Notes under the pieces: generated by a model
The model's input: the letters and a program-made list of their open reading frames with translations, nothing else
What the model was told of the DNA's origin: nothing
The model's database searches: none
Program-made: the position numbers and the translations under genes
Assembly: GCF_050948175.1 (NCBI RefSeq)
Contig: NW_027490251.1
Span: 186,001-250,000 of the forward strand
Reading direction: 5' to 3'
DNA: 64,000 nt
Source: Xylocopa sonorina
Lineage: Eukaryota > Arthropoda > Insecta > Hymenoptera > Apidae
Shown: piece by piece, positions 31,001 through 45,200 of the stretch
How positions within the stretch are numbered: position 1 is the first letter of the stretch
How the letters are laid out: every line of letters starts with the position of its first letter

Positions 31001-31436
31001 CTATTGCTACGATATGTAGACATCTGCAAACGCTACTTCCTAGCATGGAAGTGTCGCATTTACATTCTTTTGAAATGAAAACGAGATATACATGACACTT
31101 CGCAATGAATATTATATCTTATCACGAAACATAGAAATGAAATGCGACATCTCGTTTTAAGAAGCATTAGTACTCTATTGCTAATATACGTAGACATCTG
31201 CAAACAATATTTCCTAGCAAGGAAATGTCGCAATTACATTCCATTGAAGTGAATACGAGGTATACATAACACTTCACAATGAATATTATATCTTATCTCG
31301 AAACATAGAAGTGAGATGCGATATCGCGATTTAAGGAGCACTAGAACTCTATTGCTACGATGCGTAGACATCTGCAAACGCTATTTCCTAGCATGGAAGT
31401 GTCGCATTTACATTCATTCGAAGTGAATACGAGGTT
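28001..31436 (+). repeat. Transition zone leading into the 11-monomer HOR
   Basis: Mixed monomers include a last relative of the CGTAGTCGTCTGG cassette (near 29,270) and, from about 30,780, monomers matching the downstream HOR, for example TTTGTAGTGAATACG at 30,895. Between that marker and the first HOR boundary there are two fewer monomers (348 bp) than in the later units, so this is a shortened precursor or a deletion product. Confidence 0.75.
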
Positions 31437-33350
31437 TACATGGCACTTCGCAATGAATATTATATCTTATCATGAACATAGATGTGAGATGCGATATCGC
31501 GTTTTAGGAAGCATTAGAAGTCTATTGCTACGATACGTAGACATCTGCAAATGTTATTTCCTAGCAAGGAAGTGTCGCATTTACATTCTTTTGAAGTGAA
31601 TACGAGGTATACATGGCACTTCGCAGTGAATATTATATCTTATCATGAAACATAGAAGTGAGATGCGATATCGCGTTTTAGGAAGCATTAGAACTCTATT
31701 GCTACGATGCGTAGACATCCGCAAATGTTATTTCCTAGCAAGGAAGTGTCGCATTTACATTCTTTAAAGTGAATACGCGGTATAAATAACACTCCACACT
31801 GAATATTATATCTTATCACGAAACATAGAAATGAAATGCGACAACTCCCTTTATTAGTAGCATTAGAACTCTATTGCTACGATACGTAGGCATCTGCAAA
31901 CGCTATTTCCTAGCATGGAAGTGTCGCATTTACATTCTTTTGAAGTGAATACGAGGTATACATAACACTCCACAATGAATATTATACCTTATCACGAAAC
32001 ATAGAAATGAAATGCGACATCTCATTTTAAGAAGCATTAGAACTCTATTGCTATGATACGTAGACATCTGCAAATGTTATTTCCTAGCAAGGAAGTGTCG
32101 CACTTACATTCTTTTGAAGTGAATACGAGATATACACGACACTTCGCAATGAATATTATATCTTATCATGAAACATTGCAGTGAGATGCGATATCGCGTT
32201 TTAAGAAGCATTAGAACTCTATTGCTACTATACCTAGACATCTGCAAACGCTACTTCCTAGCATGGAAGTGTCGCATTTACATTCTTTTGAAGTGAATAC
32301 GAGATATACATGACACTTCGCAATGAATATTATATCTTATCATGAAACATAGAAGTGAGATGCGATATCGCGTTTTAGGAAGCATTAGAACTCTATTGCT
32401 ACGATACGTAGACATCTGCAAACGCTATTTCCTAGCATGGAAGTGTCGCATTTACATTCTTTTGTAGTGAATACGAAGTATACATGACACTTCGCAATGA
32501 ATATTATATCTTATCATGAAACATAGAAGTGAGATGCGATATCGCGTTTTAGGAAGCATTAGAACTCTATTGCTACGATATGTAGACATCTGCAAACGCT
32601 ACTTCCTAGCATGGAAGTGTCGCATTTACATTCTTTTGAAATGAAAACGAGATATACATGACACTTCGCAATGAATATTATATCTTATCACGAAACATAG
32701 AAATGAAATGCGACATCTCGTTTTAAGAAGCATTAGTACTCTATTGCTAATATACGTAGACATCTGCAAACAATATTTCCTAGCAAGGAAATGTCGCAAT
32801 TACATTCCATTGAAGTGAATACGAGGTATACATAACACTTCACAATGAATATTATATCTTATCTCGAAACATAGAAGTGAGATGCGATATCGCGATTTAA
32901 GGAGCACTAGAACTCTATTGCTACGATGCGTAGACATCTGCAAATGTTATTTCCTAGCAAGGAAGTGTAGCATTTACATTATTTTGAAGTGAATACGAGG
33001 TATACATAACACTCCACAATGAATATTACATCTTATCACGAAACATAGAAATGAAATGCGACATCTCGTTTTAAGTAGCATTAGAACTCTATTGCAACGA
33101 TACGTATACATCTGCAAACGCTATTTCCTAGCATGGAAATGTCGCACTTACATTCCATTAAAGCGAATACGAGGTATACATAACATTACACATTGAATAT
33201 TGTATCTCATTACGAAACATAGAAATGAAATACGACATCTCGTTCTAAGAAGCATTAGTACTCTGTTGCTACGATACGTAGACATCTGCAAACGCTATTT
33301 CCTAGCATGGAAGTGTCGCATTTACATTCATTCGAAGTGAATACGAGGTT
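31437..33350 (+). repeat. 11-monomer higher-order repeat, copy 1 (1,914 bp)
   Basis: The unit runs between successive GAGGTTTAC[A/G]TGGCACTTCG markers and is 1,914 bp (11 x 174). Diagnostic monomers inside carry ACAACTCCCTTTATTAG, ACTATACCTAGAC, TTTGTAGTGAATACG, GAGCACTAGAAC and CATTAAAGCGAATAC. The first marker reads TTTACATGG here and TTTACGTGG in later copies. Confidence 0.9.
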
Positions 33351-35091
33351 TACGTGGCACTTCGCAATGAATATTATATCTTATCATGAAACATAGAAGT
33401 GAGATGCGATATCGCGTTTTAGGAAGCATTAGAACTCTATTGCTACGATGCGTAGACATCCGCAAATGTTATTTCCTAGCAAGGAAGTGTCGCATTTACA
33501 TTCTTTGAAGTGAATACGCGGTATAAATAACACTCCACACTGAATATTATATCTTATCACGAAACATAGAAATGAAATGCGACAACTCCCTTTATTAGTA
33601 GCATTAGAACTCTATTGCTACGATACGTAGGCATCTGCAAACGCTATTTCCTAGCATGGAAGTGTCGCATTTACATTCTTTTGAAGTGAATACGAGGTAT
33701 ACATAACACTCCACAATGAATATTATACCTTATCACGAAACATAGAAATGAAATGCGACATCTCATTTTAAGAAGCATTAGAACTCTATTGCTATGATAC
33801 GTAGACATCTGCAAATGTTATTTCCTAGCAAGGAAGTGTCGCACTTACATTCTTTTGAAGTGAATACGAGATATACATGACACTTCGCAATGAATATTAT
33901 ATCTTATCATGAAACATTGCAGTGAGATGCGATATCGCGTTTTAAGAAGCATTAGAACTCTATTGCTACTATACCTAGACATCTGCAAACGCTACTTCCT
34001 AGCATGGAAGTGTCGCATTTACATTCTTTTGAAGTGAATACGAGATATACATGACACTTCGCAATGAATATTATATCTTATCATGAAACATAGAAGTGAG
34101 ATGCGATATCGCGTTTTAGGAAGCATTAGAACTCTATTGCTACGATACGTAGACATCTGCAAACGCTATTTCCTAGCATGGAAGTGTCGCATTTACATTC
34201 TTTTGTAGTGAATACGAAGTATACATGACACTTCGCAATGAATATTATATCTTATCATGAAACATAGAAGTGAGATGCGATATCGCGTTTTAGGAAGCAT
34301 TAGAACTCTATTGCTACGATATGTAGACATCTGCAAACGCTACTTCCTAGCATGGAAGTGTCGCATTTACATTCTTTTGCAATGAAAACGAGATATACAT
34401 GACACTTCGCAATGAATATTATATCTTATCACGAAACATAGAAATGAAATGCGACATCTCGTTTTAAGAAGCATTAGTACTCTATTGCTAATATACGTAG
34501 ACATCTGCAAACAATATTTCCTAGCAAGGAAATGTCGCAATTACATTCCATTGAAGTGAATACGAGGTATACATAACACTTCACAATGAATATTATATCT
34601 TATCTCGAAACATAGAAGTGAGATGCGATATCGCGATTTAAGGAGCACTAGAACTCTATTGCTACGATGCGTAGACATCTGCAAATGTTATTTCCTAGCA
34701 AGGAAGTGTAGCATTTACATTATTTTGAAGTGAATACGAGGTATACATAACACTCCACAATGAATATTACATCTTATCACGAAACATAGAAATGAAATGC
34801 GACATCTCGTTTTAAGTAGCATTAGAACTCTATTGCAACGATACGTATACATCTGCAAACGCTATTTCCTAGCATGGAAATGTCGCACTTACATTCCATT
34901 AAAGCGAATACGAGGTATACATAACATTACACATTGAATATTGTATCTCATTACGAAACATAGAAATGAAATACGACATCTCGTTCTAAGAAGCATTAGT
35001 ACTCTGTTGCTACGATACGTAGACATCTGCAAACGCTATTTCCTAGCATGGAAGTGTCGCATTTACATTCATTCGAAGTGAATACGAGGTT
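33351..35091 (+). repeat. 11-monomer HOR, copy 2, missing one monomer (1,741 bp)
   Basis: Same order as the flanking copies except that one 173-bp monomer is absent: the one with ATGAACATAGATGTGAG and AAGTCTATTGC. This accounts exactly for the length of 1,741 rather than 1,914 bp. A private TTTTGCAATGAAAACG lies near 34,378. Confidence 0.9.
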
Positions 35092-37005
35092 TACGTGGCA
35101 CTTCGCAATGAATATTATATCTTATCATGAACATAGATGTGAGATGCGATATCGCGTTTTAGGAAGCATTAGAAGTCTATTGCTACGATACGTAGACATC
35201 TGCAAATGTTATTTCCTAGCAAGGAAGTGTCGCATTTACATTCTTTTGAAGTGAATACGAGGTATACATGGCACTTCGCAGTGAATATTATATCTTATCA
35301 TGAAACATAGAAGTGAGATGCGATATCGCGTTTTAGGAAGCATTAGAACTCTATTGCTACGATGCGTAGACATCCGCAAATGTTATTTCCTAGCAAGGAA
35401 GTGTCGCATTTACATTCTTTGAAGTGAATACGCGGTATAAATAACACTCCACACTGAATATTATATCTTATCACGAAACATAGAAATGAAAGGCGACAAC
35501 TCCCTTTATTAGTAGCATTAGAACTCTATTGCTACGATACGTAGGCATCTGCAAACGCTATTTCCTAGCATGGAAGTGTCGCATTTACATTCTTTTGAAG
35601 TGAATACGAGGTATACATAACACTCCACAATGAATATTATACCTTATCACGAAACATAGAAATGAAATGCGACATCTCATTTTAAGAAGCATTAGAACTC
35701 TATTGCTATGATACGTAGACATCTGCAAATGTTATTTCCTAGCAAGGAAGTGTCGCACTTACATTCTTTTGAAGTGAATACGAGATATACATGACACTTC
35801 GCAATGAATATTATATCTTATCATGAAACATTGCAGTGAGATGCGATATCGCGTTTTAAGAAGCATTAGAACTCTATTGCTACTATACCTAGACATCTGC
35901 AAACGCTACTTCCTAGCATGGAAGTGTCGCATTTACATTCTTTTGAAGTGAATACGAGATATACATGACACTTCGCAATGAATATTATATCTTATCATGA
36001 AACATAGAAGTGAGATGCGATGTCGCGTTTTAGGAAGCATTAGAACTCTATTGCTACGATACGTAGACATCTGCAAACGCTATTTCCTAGCATGGATGTG
36101 TCGCATTTACATTCTTTTGTAGTGAATACGAAGTATACATGACACTTCGCAATGAATATTATATCTTATCATGAAACATAGAAGTGAGATGCGATATCGC
36201 GTTGTAGGAAGCATTAGAACTCTATTGCTACGATATGTAGACATCTGCAAACGCTACTTCCTAGCATGGAAGTGTCGCATTTACATTCTTTTGAAATGAA
36301 AACGAGATATACATGACACTTCGCAATGAATATTATATCTTATCACGAAACATAGAAATGAAATGCGACATCTCGTTTTAAGAAGCATTAGTACTCTATT
36401 GCTAATATACGTAGACATCTGCAAACAATATTTCCTAGCAAGGAAATGTCGCAATTACATTCCATTGAAGTGAATACGAGGTATACATAACACTTCACAA
36501 TGAATATTATATCTTATCTCGAAACATAGAAGTGAGATGCGATATCGCGATTTAAGGAGCACTAGAACTCTATTGCTACGATGCGTAGACATCTGCAAAT
36601 GTTATTTCCTAGCAAGGAAGTGTAGCATTTACATTATTTTGAAGTGAATACGAGGTATACATAACACTCCACAATGAATATTACATCTTATCACGAAACA
36701 TAGAAATGAAATGCGACATCTCGTTTTAAGTAGCATTAGAACTCTATTGCAACGATACGTATACATCTGCAAACGCTATTTCCTAGCATGGAAATGTCGC
36801 ACTTACATTCCATTAAAGCGAATACGAGGTATACATAACATTACACATTGAATATTGTATCTCATTACGAAACATAGAAATGAAATACGACATCTCGTTC
36901 TAAGAAGCATTAGTACTCTGTTGCTACGATACGTAGACATCTGCAAACGCTATTTCCTAGCATGGAAGTGTCGCATTTACATTCATTCGAAGTGAATACG
37001 AGGTT
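35092..37005 (+). repeat. 11-monomer HOR, copy 3 (1,914 bp)
   Basis: Complete unit. It introduces GATGTCGCG near 36,019, CATGGATGTG near 36,091 and GTTGTAGGAAGC near 36,203, none of which is in copies 1-2. A private AAAGGCGACAAC lies near 35,490. Confidence 0.93.
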
Positions 37006-38919
37006 TACGTGGCACTTCGCAATGAATATTATATCTTATCATGAACATAGATGTGAGATGCGATATCGCGTTTTAGGAAGCATTAGAAGTCTATTGCTAC
37101 GATACGTAGACATCTGCAAATGTTATTTCCTAGCAAGGAAGTGTCGCATTTACATTCTTTTGAAGTGAATACGAGGTATACATGGCACTTCGCAGTGAAT
37201 ATTATATCTTATCATGAAACATAGAAGTGAGATGCGATATCGCGTTTTAGGAAGCATTAGAACTCTATTGCTACGATGCGTAGACATCCGCAAATGTTAT
37301 TTCCTAGCAAGGAAGTGTCGCATTTACATTCTTTGAAGTGAATACGCGGTATAAATAACACTCCACACTGAATATTATATCTTATCACGAAACATAGAAA
37401 TGAAATGCGACAACTCCCTTTATTAGTAGCATTAGAACTCTATTGCTAGGATACGTAGGCATCTGCAAACGCTATTTCCTAGCATGGAAGTGTCGCATTT
37501 ACATTCTTTTGAAGTGAATACGAGGTATACATAACACTCCACAATGAATATTATACCTTATCACGAAACATAGAAATGAAATGCGACATCTCATTTTAAG
37601 AAGCATTAGAACTCTATTGCTATGATACGTAGACATCTGCAAATGTTATTTCCTAGCAAGGAAGTGTCGCACTTACATTCTTTTGAAGTGAATACGAGAT
37701 ATACATGACACTTCGCAATGAATATTATATCTTATCATGAAACATTGCAGTGAGATGCGATATCGCGTTTTAAGAAGCATTAGAACTCTATTGCTACTAT
37801 ACCTAGACATCTGCAAACGCTACTTCCTAGCATGGAAGTGTCGCATTTACATTCTTTTGAAGTGAATACGAGATATACATGACACTTCGCAATGAATATT
37901 ATATCTTATCATGAAACATAGAAGTGAGATGCGATGTCGCGTTTTAGGAAGCATTAGAACTCTATTGCTACGATACGTAGACATCTGCAAACGCTATTTC
38001 CTAGCATGGATGTGTCGCATTTACATTCTTTTGTAGTGAATACGAAGTATACATGACACTTCGCAATGAATATTATATCTTATCATGAAACATAGAAGTG
38101 AGATGCGATATCGCGTTGTAGGAAGCATTAGAACTCTATTGCTACGATATGTAGACATCTGCAAACGCTACTTCCTAGCATGGAAGTGTCGCATTTACAT
38201 TCTTTTGAAATGAAAACGAGATATACATGACACTTCGCAATGAATATTATATCTTATCACGAAACATAGAAATGAAATGCGACATCTCGTTTTAAGAAGC
38301 ATTAGTACTCTATTGCTAATATACGTAGACATCTGCAAACAATATTTCCTAGCAAGGAAATGTCGCAATTACATTCCATTGAAGTGAATACGAGGTATAC
38401 ATAACACTTCACAATGAATATTATATCTTATCTCGAAACATAGAAGTGAGATGCGATATCGCGATTTAAGGAGCACTAGAACTCTATTGCTACGATGCGT
38501 AGACATCTGCAAATGTTATTTCCTAGCAAGGAAGTGTAGCATTTACATTATTTTGAAGTGAATACGAGGTATACATAACACTCCACAATGAATATTACAT
38601 CTTATCACGAAACATAGAAATGAAATGCGACATCTCGTTTTAAGTAGCATTAGAACTCTATTGCAACGATACGTATACATCTGCAAACGCTATTTCCTAG
38701 CATGGAAATGTCGCACTTACATTCCATTAAAGCGAATACGAGGTATACATAACATTACACATTGAATATTGTATCTCATTACGAAACATAGAAATGAAAT
38801 ACGACATCTCGTTCTAAGAAGCATTAGTACTCTGTTGCTACGATACGTAGACATCTGCAAACGCTATTTCCTAGCATGGAAGTGTCGCATTTACATTCAT
38901 TCGAAGTGAATACGAGGTT
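37006..38919 (+). repeat. 11-monomer HOR, copy 4 (1,914 bp)
   Basis: Complete unit sharing the three new variants of copy 3 at the corresponding places (near 37,933, 38,005 and 38,117). It adds GCTAGGATACGTAGGC near 37,446, which copy 5 also has near 39,360. Confidence 0.93.
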
Positions 38920-40025
38920 TACGTGGCACTTCGCAATGAATATTATATCTTATCATGAACATAGATGTGAGATGCGATATCGCGTTTTAGGAAGCATTAG
39001 AAGTCTATTGCTACGATACGTAGACATCTGCAAATGTTATTTCCTAGCAAGGAAGTGTCGCATTTACATTCTTTTGAAGTGAATACGAGGTATACATGGC
39101 ACTTCGCAGTGAATATTATATCTTATCATGAAACATAGAAGTGAGATGCGATATCGCGTTTTAGGAAGCATTAGAACTCTATTGCTACGATGCGTAGACA
39201 TCCGCAAATGTTATTTCCTAGCAAGGAAGTGTCGCATTTACATTCTTTGAAGTGAATACGCGGTATAAATAACACTCCACACTGAATATTATATCTTATC
39301 ACGAAACATAGAAATGAAATGCGACAACTCCCTTTATTAGTAGCATTAGAACTCTATTGCTAGGATACGTAGGCATCTGCAAACGCTATTTCCTAGCATG
39401 GAAGTGTCGCATTTACATTCTTTTGAAGTGAATACGAGGTATACATAACACTCCACAATGAATATTATACCTTATCACGAAACATAGAAATGAAATGCGA
39501 CATCTCATTTTAAGAAGCATTAGAACTCTATTGCTATGATACGTAGACATCTGCAAATGTTATTTCCTAGCAAGGAAGTGTCGCACTTACATTCTTTTGA
39601 AGTGAATACGAGATATACATGACACTTCGCAATGAATATTATATCTTATCATGAAACATTGCAGTGAGATGCGATATCGCGTTTTAAGAAGCATTAGAAC
39701 TCTATTGCTACTATACCTAGACATCTGCAAACGCTACTTCCTAGCATGGAAGTGTCGCATTTACATTCTTTTGAAGTGAATACGAGATATACATGACACT
39801 TCGCAATGAATATTATATCTTATCATGAAACATAGAAGTGAGATGCGATGTCGCGTTTTAGGAAGCATTAGAACTCTATTGCTACGATACGTAGACATCT
39901 GCAAACGCTATTTCCTAGCATGGAAGTGTCGCATTTACATTCTTTTGTAGTGAATACGAAGTATACATGACACTTCGCAATGAATATTATATCTTATCAT
40001 GAAACATAGAAGTGAGATGCGATAT
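38920..40025 (+). repeat. 11-monomer HOR, copy 5, truncated
   Basis: The first six monomers or so match copy 4, including GCTAGGATACGTAGGC and GATGTCGCG (near 39,847), but it has the older CATGGAAGTG near 39,920. Matching ends near 40,025, where GTTTTAAGAAGC replaces GTTGTAGGAAGC and unrelated satellite monomers follow. Confidence 0.85.
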
Positions 40026-41189
40026 CGCGTTTTAAGAAGCATTAGAACTCTATTGCTACGATACGTAGACATCCGCAAATGCTATTTCCTAGCATGGAAG
40101 TGTCGCATTTACATTCTTTTGAAGTGAATACGAGGTATACATGACACTTCGCATTGAATATTATATCTTATCATGAAACATAGAAATGAGATGCGATATC
40201 ACGATTTAAGAAGTTTTAGAACTCTATTGCTTCGATACGTAGATATCTGCAAGCGCTACTTCCTAGCAAGCAAGTGTCGCATTTACAACCATTTGAAGTA
40301 TTTTCGAGATATACATAACACTGCACAATGAACATTATATCTTATCATGAAACATAGAAATGAGATGCGATATGACGATTTATGAAGCATTTGATGTCTA
40401 TTGCTTCGATACGTAGACATCTGCAAACGCTATTTCCTAGCAAGGAAGTGACGCATTTACATTCTTTTGAAGAGAATACGAGGTATACATGACACTTCGC
40501 AATGAATATTATATCATGTCATGAAACATTGAAATAAATTGCGATATGACGATTTAAAAAGCATTTGAACTCTATTGCTTCGATACGTAGACATCTGGGA
40601 ACGCTATTTCTTAGCAAGGAAGTGTCGCATTTACATTCTTTTGAAGTGTCGACGTGGCATACATAACTCTTCGCAATGAATATTATATCTTATCATGAAA
40701 CATAGAATTGAGATGCGATATCGCGTGTTAAGAAGCATTAGAACTCTATTGCTTTGATACGTAGTCACCTCGAAATGCATTTTCTAGCAAGGAAGTGCGG
40801 CATTTATATTCCTTTGAAGTGTAGACGAGGTATACATAGCACTTCGCAATGAATATTATATCTTAACATGAAGCATAGAAATGAGATGCGTCATCGCGTT
40901 TTGAGAAGCATTAGAACGCTATTGCTACGATACGTAGATATCTGTAAACGCTATTTCCTAGCAAGGAAGTGTAGCATGTACATTCATTTGAAGTGTATGC
41001 GAGGTATACATAACACTTCGCAATGAATATTATATATTATCATGAAACATAGAAATGAGATGCGATATCGCGAATTAGCAAGCTTTAGAACTCTATTGCT
41101 TCGATACGTAGATATCTGCAAACGCTATTTCCTAGCAAGGAAGTGTCGCATTTACATTCTTTTGAAGTGAATACTAGGTATACATAACA

Positions 41190-42205
41190 CTGCACAATGA
41201 ATATTGTATCTTATCATGAAACATAGAAATGAGATGCGATATCGCGATTTAAGAAGCTTTACAACCCTATTGCTTCGATACGTAGATATCTGCAAACGCT
41301 ATTTCCTAGCAAGGAAGTATCGCATTTACATTCATTTGAAGTGTATGCGAGGTATACATGGCACTTCGCAATGAATATTATATATTATCATGAAACATCG
41401 AAATGAGATGCGATATTGCGAATTTACAAGTTTAGAACTTTAATGCCCCGATACATAGACAACTGCAAACGCTATTTCCTAGCAAGGAAGTGTCGCATTT
41501 ACATGCATTTGAAGTATAGACGAGATATACATAACACTGCACAATGAATATTATATCTTACCATGAAACATAGGAATGAGATGCAGTATGGCGATTTAAG
41601 AAGCATTAGATACCTAATGCTTCGACACGTAGACATGTGCAAACGCTACTTCCTAGCATGGAAGTGTCGCATTCACATTCTTTTGAAAGGAATACGAGGT
41701 ATACATGACACATCGCAATGAATATTATATCTTATCATGAAACGTAGATATGAGATGCGATATGACGATTTAAGAAGCATTAGAACACTTTTGTTTCGAT
41801 ACGTAGACATCTGCAAACGCTATTTCCTGGCAAGGAAGTGTTGCGTTTACATTCTTTTGAAGTGACTGCGAGGTATACATAACACTCCACAATGAATATT
41901 ATATCTTATCATGACACATAGAAATGAGATGAAATATGGCGATTTAAGAAGCATTAGAACTCTATTGCTTCGATACGTAGACATCTGCAAACGTTACTTC
42001 CTAGCAAGTAAGTGTCGCTTTTACATTCTTTTGAAAGGAATACGTAGTATACATGACACTTCGCAATGAATATTATATCTTAACATGAAACATAGAAATG
42101 AGATGCGATATGACGATTTCAGAAGCATTAGAATTCTATTGCTTCGATACGTTGACATCTGCAAACGCTACTTCCTATCAAGGAAGTGTCGCATTTACAT
42201 TCATT
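41190..42205 (+). repeat. Dispersed duplication within the array, copy 1 (about 1.0 kb)
   Basis: Nearly six monomers match 47,457-48,472 at an offset of 6,267 bp (36 monomers plus 3 bp). Shared private features are GCTTTACAACCCTATTGC, AATTTACAAGTTTAGAAC, GATGCAGTATGGCG, TTGTTTCGATACG and GTGTTGCGTTTAC. One difference seen is AATGCCCCGATAC here versus AATGTCCCGATAC in the other copy. Confidence 0.88.
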
Positions 42206-45200
42206 TGAAGAGTAGACGAGATATACATAACACTGCACAATGAATATTATATCTTATCGTAAAACATAGAAATGAGATGCGATATGGCGATTTATGAAGC
42301 ATTAGAAGTCTGTTGCTTCGATACGTATACATCTGCAAACGCTATTTCCTAGCAAGGAAGTGTCGCATTTACATTCTTTTGAGTTGAATACGAGGTATAC
42401 ATAACACTGCACAATGAATATTATATCTTTCCATGAAACATAGATATGAGATGCGATATGACGATTTAAGAAGCATTAGAACTCTATTGCTTCGATACGT
42501 AGACATCTGCAAACGCTATTTCCTAGCAAGGAAGTGTCAAGGCATATACATTCATTTGAGGTGAATACGAGGTATACATAACACTGCACAATGAATATTA
42601 TATCTTATCATGAAGCATAGAAATGAGATGCGATATGGCGATTTAAGAAGCATTAGAAATCTATTGCTTCGATACGTAGACATCTGCAAACGCTATCTAA
42701 TAGCAAGGAAGTGTAGCATTTACATTCATTTGAAGTGAATACGAAATATACATGACACTTCGCAATGAATATTATATCTTACTATGAAACATAGAAATAG
42801 GATGCGATATCGCGTTTTATGAAGCATTAGGATTCTTTTGCTACGATACGTAGACATCTGCAAACGACATTTCCTAGCAAGGAAGTGTCGCGTTTACATT
42901 CTTTTGAAGTGATTACGAGGTATGCATGACACTTCGCAATAAATACTATATCTTATCATGAAACATAGGAATGAGGTGCGATATCTTGTTTTAAGAAGCT
43001 TTAGAACTCTATAGCTACGGTACGTTGATATCTGGAAACACTATTACCTAGCAAGGCAGTGTCGCATTTGCATTCATTTGAAGTGAATACGAGGTATACA
43101 TGACGCTTCGCACTGAATATTATATCTTATTGTGAAACATAGATATGATTTGCGATATCGCGTTTCAAGAAGCATTAGAACTCTATTTCTACGATACGTA
43201 AACATCTGCAAACGCTATTTCCAAGCAAGGAAGTGTCGCATTTACATTCTTTTGAAGTGAATACGAGGTATACATGACACTTCGCAATGAATATTATATC
43301 TCATTATGAAACATAGAAATGAGATGCGATATCGCGATTTAAGAAGCATTAGAACACTATTTCTTCGATACGGAGACATCTGCAAACGCTGCTTCCTAGC
43401 AAGGAAGTGTCGGACTTACATTTCTTTGAAGTGAATACGAGGTATACATGACACTCCGCAATGATTATTACATCTTATCATGAAGCATAGAAATGAGATG
43501 CCATATCGCGATCTAAGAAGCATTAGAACTCTACTGCTTCGATACGTAGGCATCTGCCAACGCTATTTCCTAGCAAGGAAGTGTCGCATTTACATTCTTT
43601 TGAAGTGAATACGCGGTAGACATAACACTCCTCAATGAATATTATGCCTTATCACGAAACATAGATATGCAATGCGATAACGCGATTTATGAAGCGTTAG
43701 ATCTCTACTGCTTCGATACGGTAACATCTGCAAACGCAATTTCCCAGCAAGGAAGTGCCCCATTTACATTCATTTTAATAGTATGCGATGTATACATGAC
43801 ACTTCGCAATGAATATTATATCTTAACATGAAGCATAGAAATGAGATGCGGCATCGCGATTTAAGAAGCATTAGAACTCTATTGCTAGGATACGTAGATA
43901 TCTGTAAACGCTATTTCCTAGCAAGGAAGGATCGCATTTACATTAATATGAAGTGTATGCGAGGTATACATGACACTTCGCAGTGAATATTATATTTTAT
44001 CATGAAACACAGAAATGAGAAGCGATATGGCGATTTAAGAAGTATTAGAACACTATTTCTTCGATACGGAGACATCTGCAAACGCTATTTCCAAGCAAGG
44101 TATTGTCGCATTTACTTTCCTTTGAAGTTAATACGATGAGTACATAACACTGCACAATGAATATTATATGTAATCATGAATCACAGAAATGAGATGCGAC
44201 ATCGCGTTTTGAGAAGCATTAGAACACTATTGCCTCGATACGGAGACATCTGTAAACGCTACATCCTAGCAAGGAAGTGTCGCATTTACATTCTTTTCAT
44301 GTGAATACGAGGTATACATAACGCTGCGCAATGAATATTATATCTTATCATGAATCATAGGAATGAGTTGCGATATCGCGATTTAAGAAGCATTAGAACA
44401 CTATTGCTTCGATACGTAGACATCTGCAAGCGCTATTTCCTAGCAAGGAAGTGTCGCATTTACATTCTTTTGAAAGGAATACGAGGTATACATGACACTT
44501 CGCAATGAATATTATATCTTATCATGAAACGTAGATATGAGATGTGATATGACGATTGAAGAAGCATTAGAAAACTATTGCTTCGATACGTAGACATCTG
44601 CAAACGCTATTTCCAGGCAAGGCTGTATCGCGTTTACATTCTTTTCATGTGAATACGAGTTATACATAACACTGCACAATGAATATTATATCTTATCATG
44701 AAACATAAATATGAGATGCGATATTGCGATTTAAGAAACATTAGAACACTGTTGTTTCGATACGTAGACATCTGCAAACGCTATTTCCAAGCAAGGAAGT
44801 GTCGCACTTACATTCTTTTGAAATGAATACGAGGTATTCCTAACACTGCACAATAAATATTATATCTTATCATGAAACATAGGAATGAGATGCGATATCG
44901 CTTTTTGAGAAGCATTAGAACTCTATTGCATCGATACGTAGACATCTGCCAACGCTATTTCCTAGCAAGGAAGTGTCGCATTTACATTCTTTTGAAAGGA
45001 ATACGAGGTATACATGACACTTCGCAATGAATATTATATCTTGTCATGAAACGTAGATATGAGATGTGATATGACGATTGAAGAAGCATTAGAAAACTAT
45101 TGCTTCCATACGTAGATATCTGCAAACGCTATTTCCAGGCAAGGTTGTATCGCGTTTACATTCTTTTCATGTGAATACGAGTTATACATAACACTGCACA

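Noticed and set aside
31360..39082. Recurrent open frames on the + strand at 31,360, 35,048, 36,962 and 38,876
   Set aside because: They repeat at the HOR step, two of the three intervals being exactly 1,914 bp, and exist because one monomer lost a base. Identity between them reflects recent duplication of the DNA, not protein conservation.
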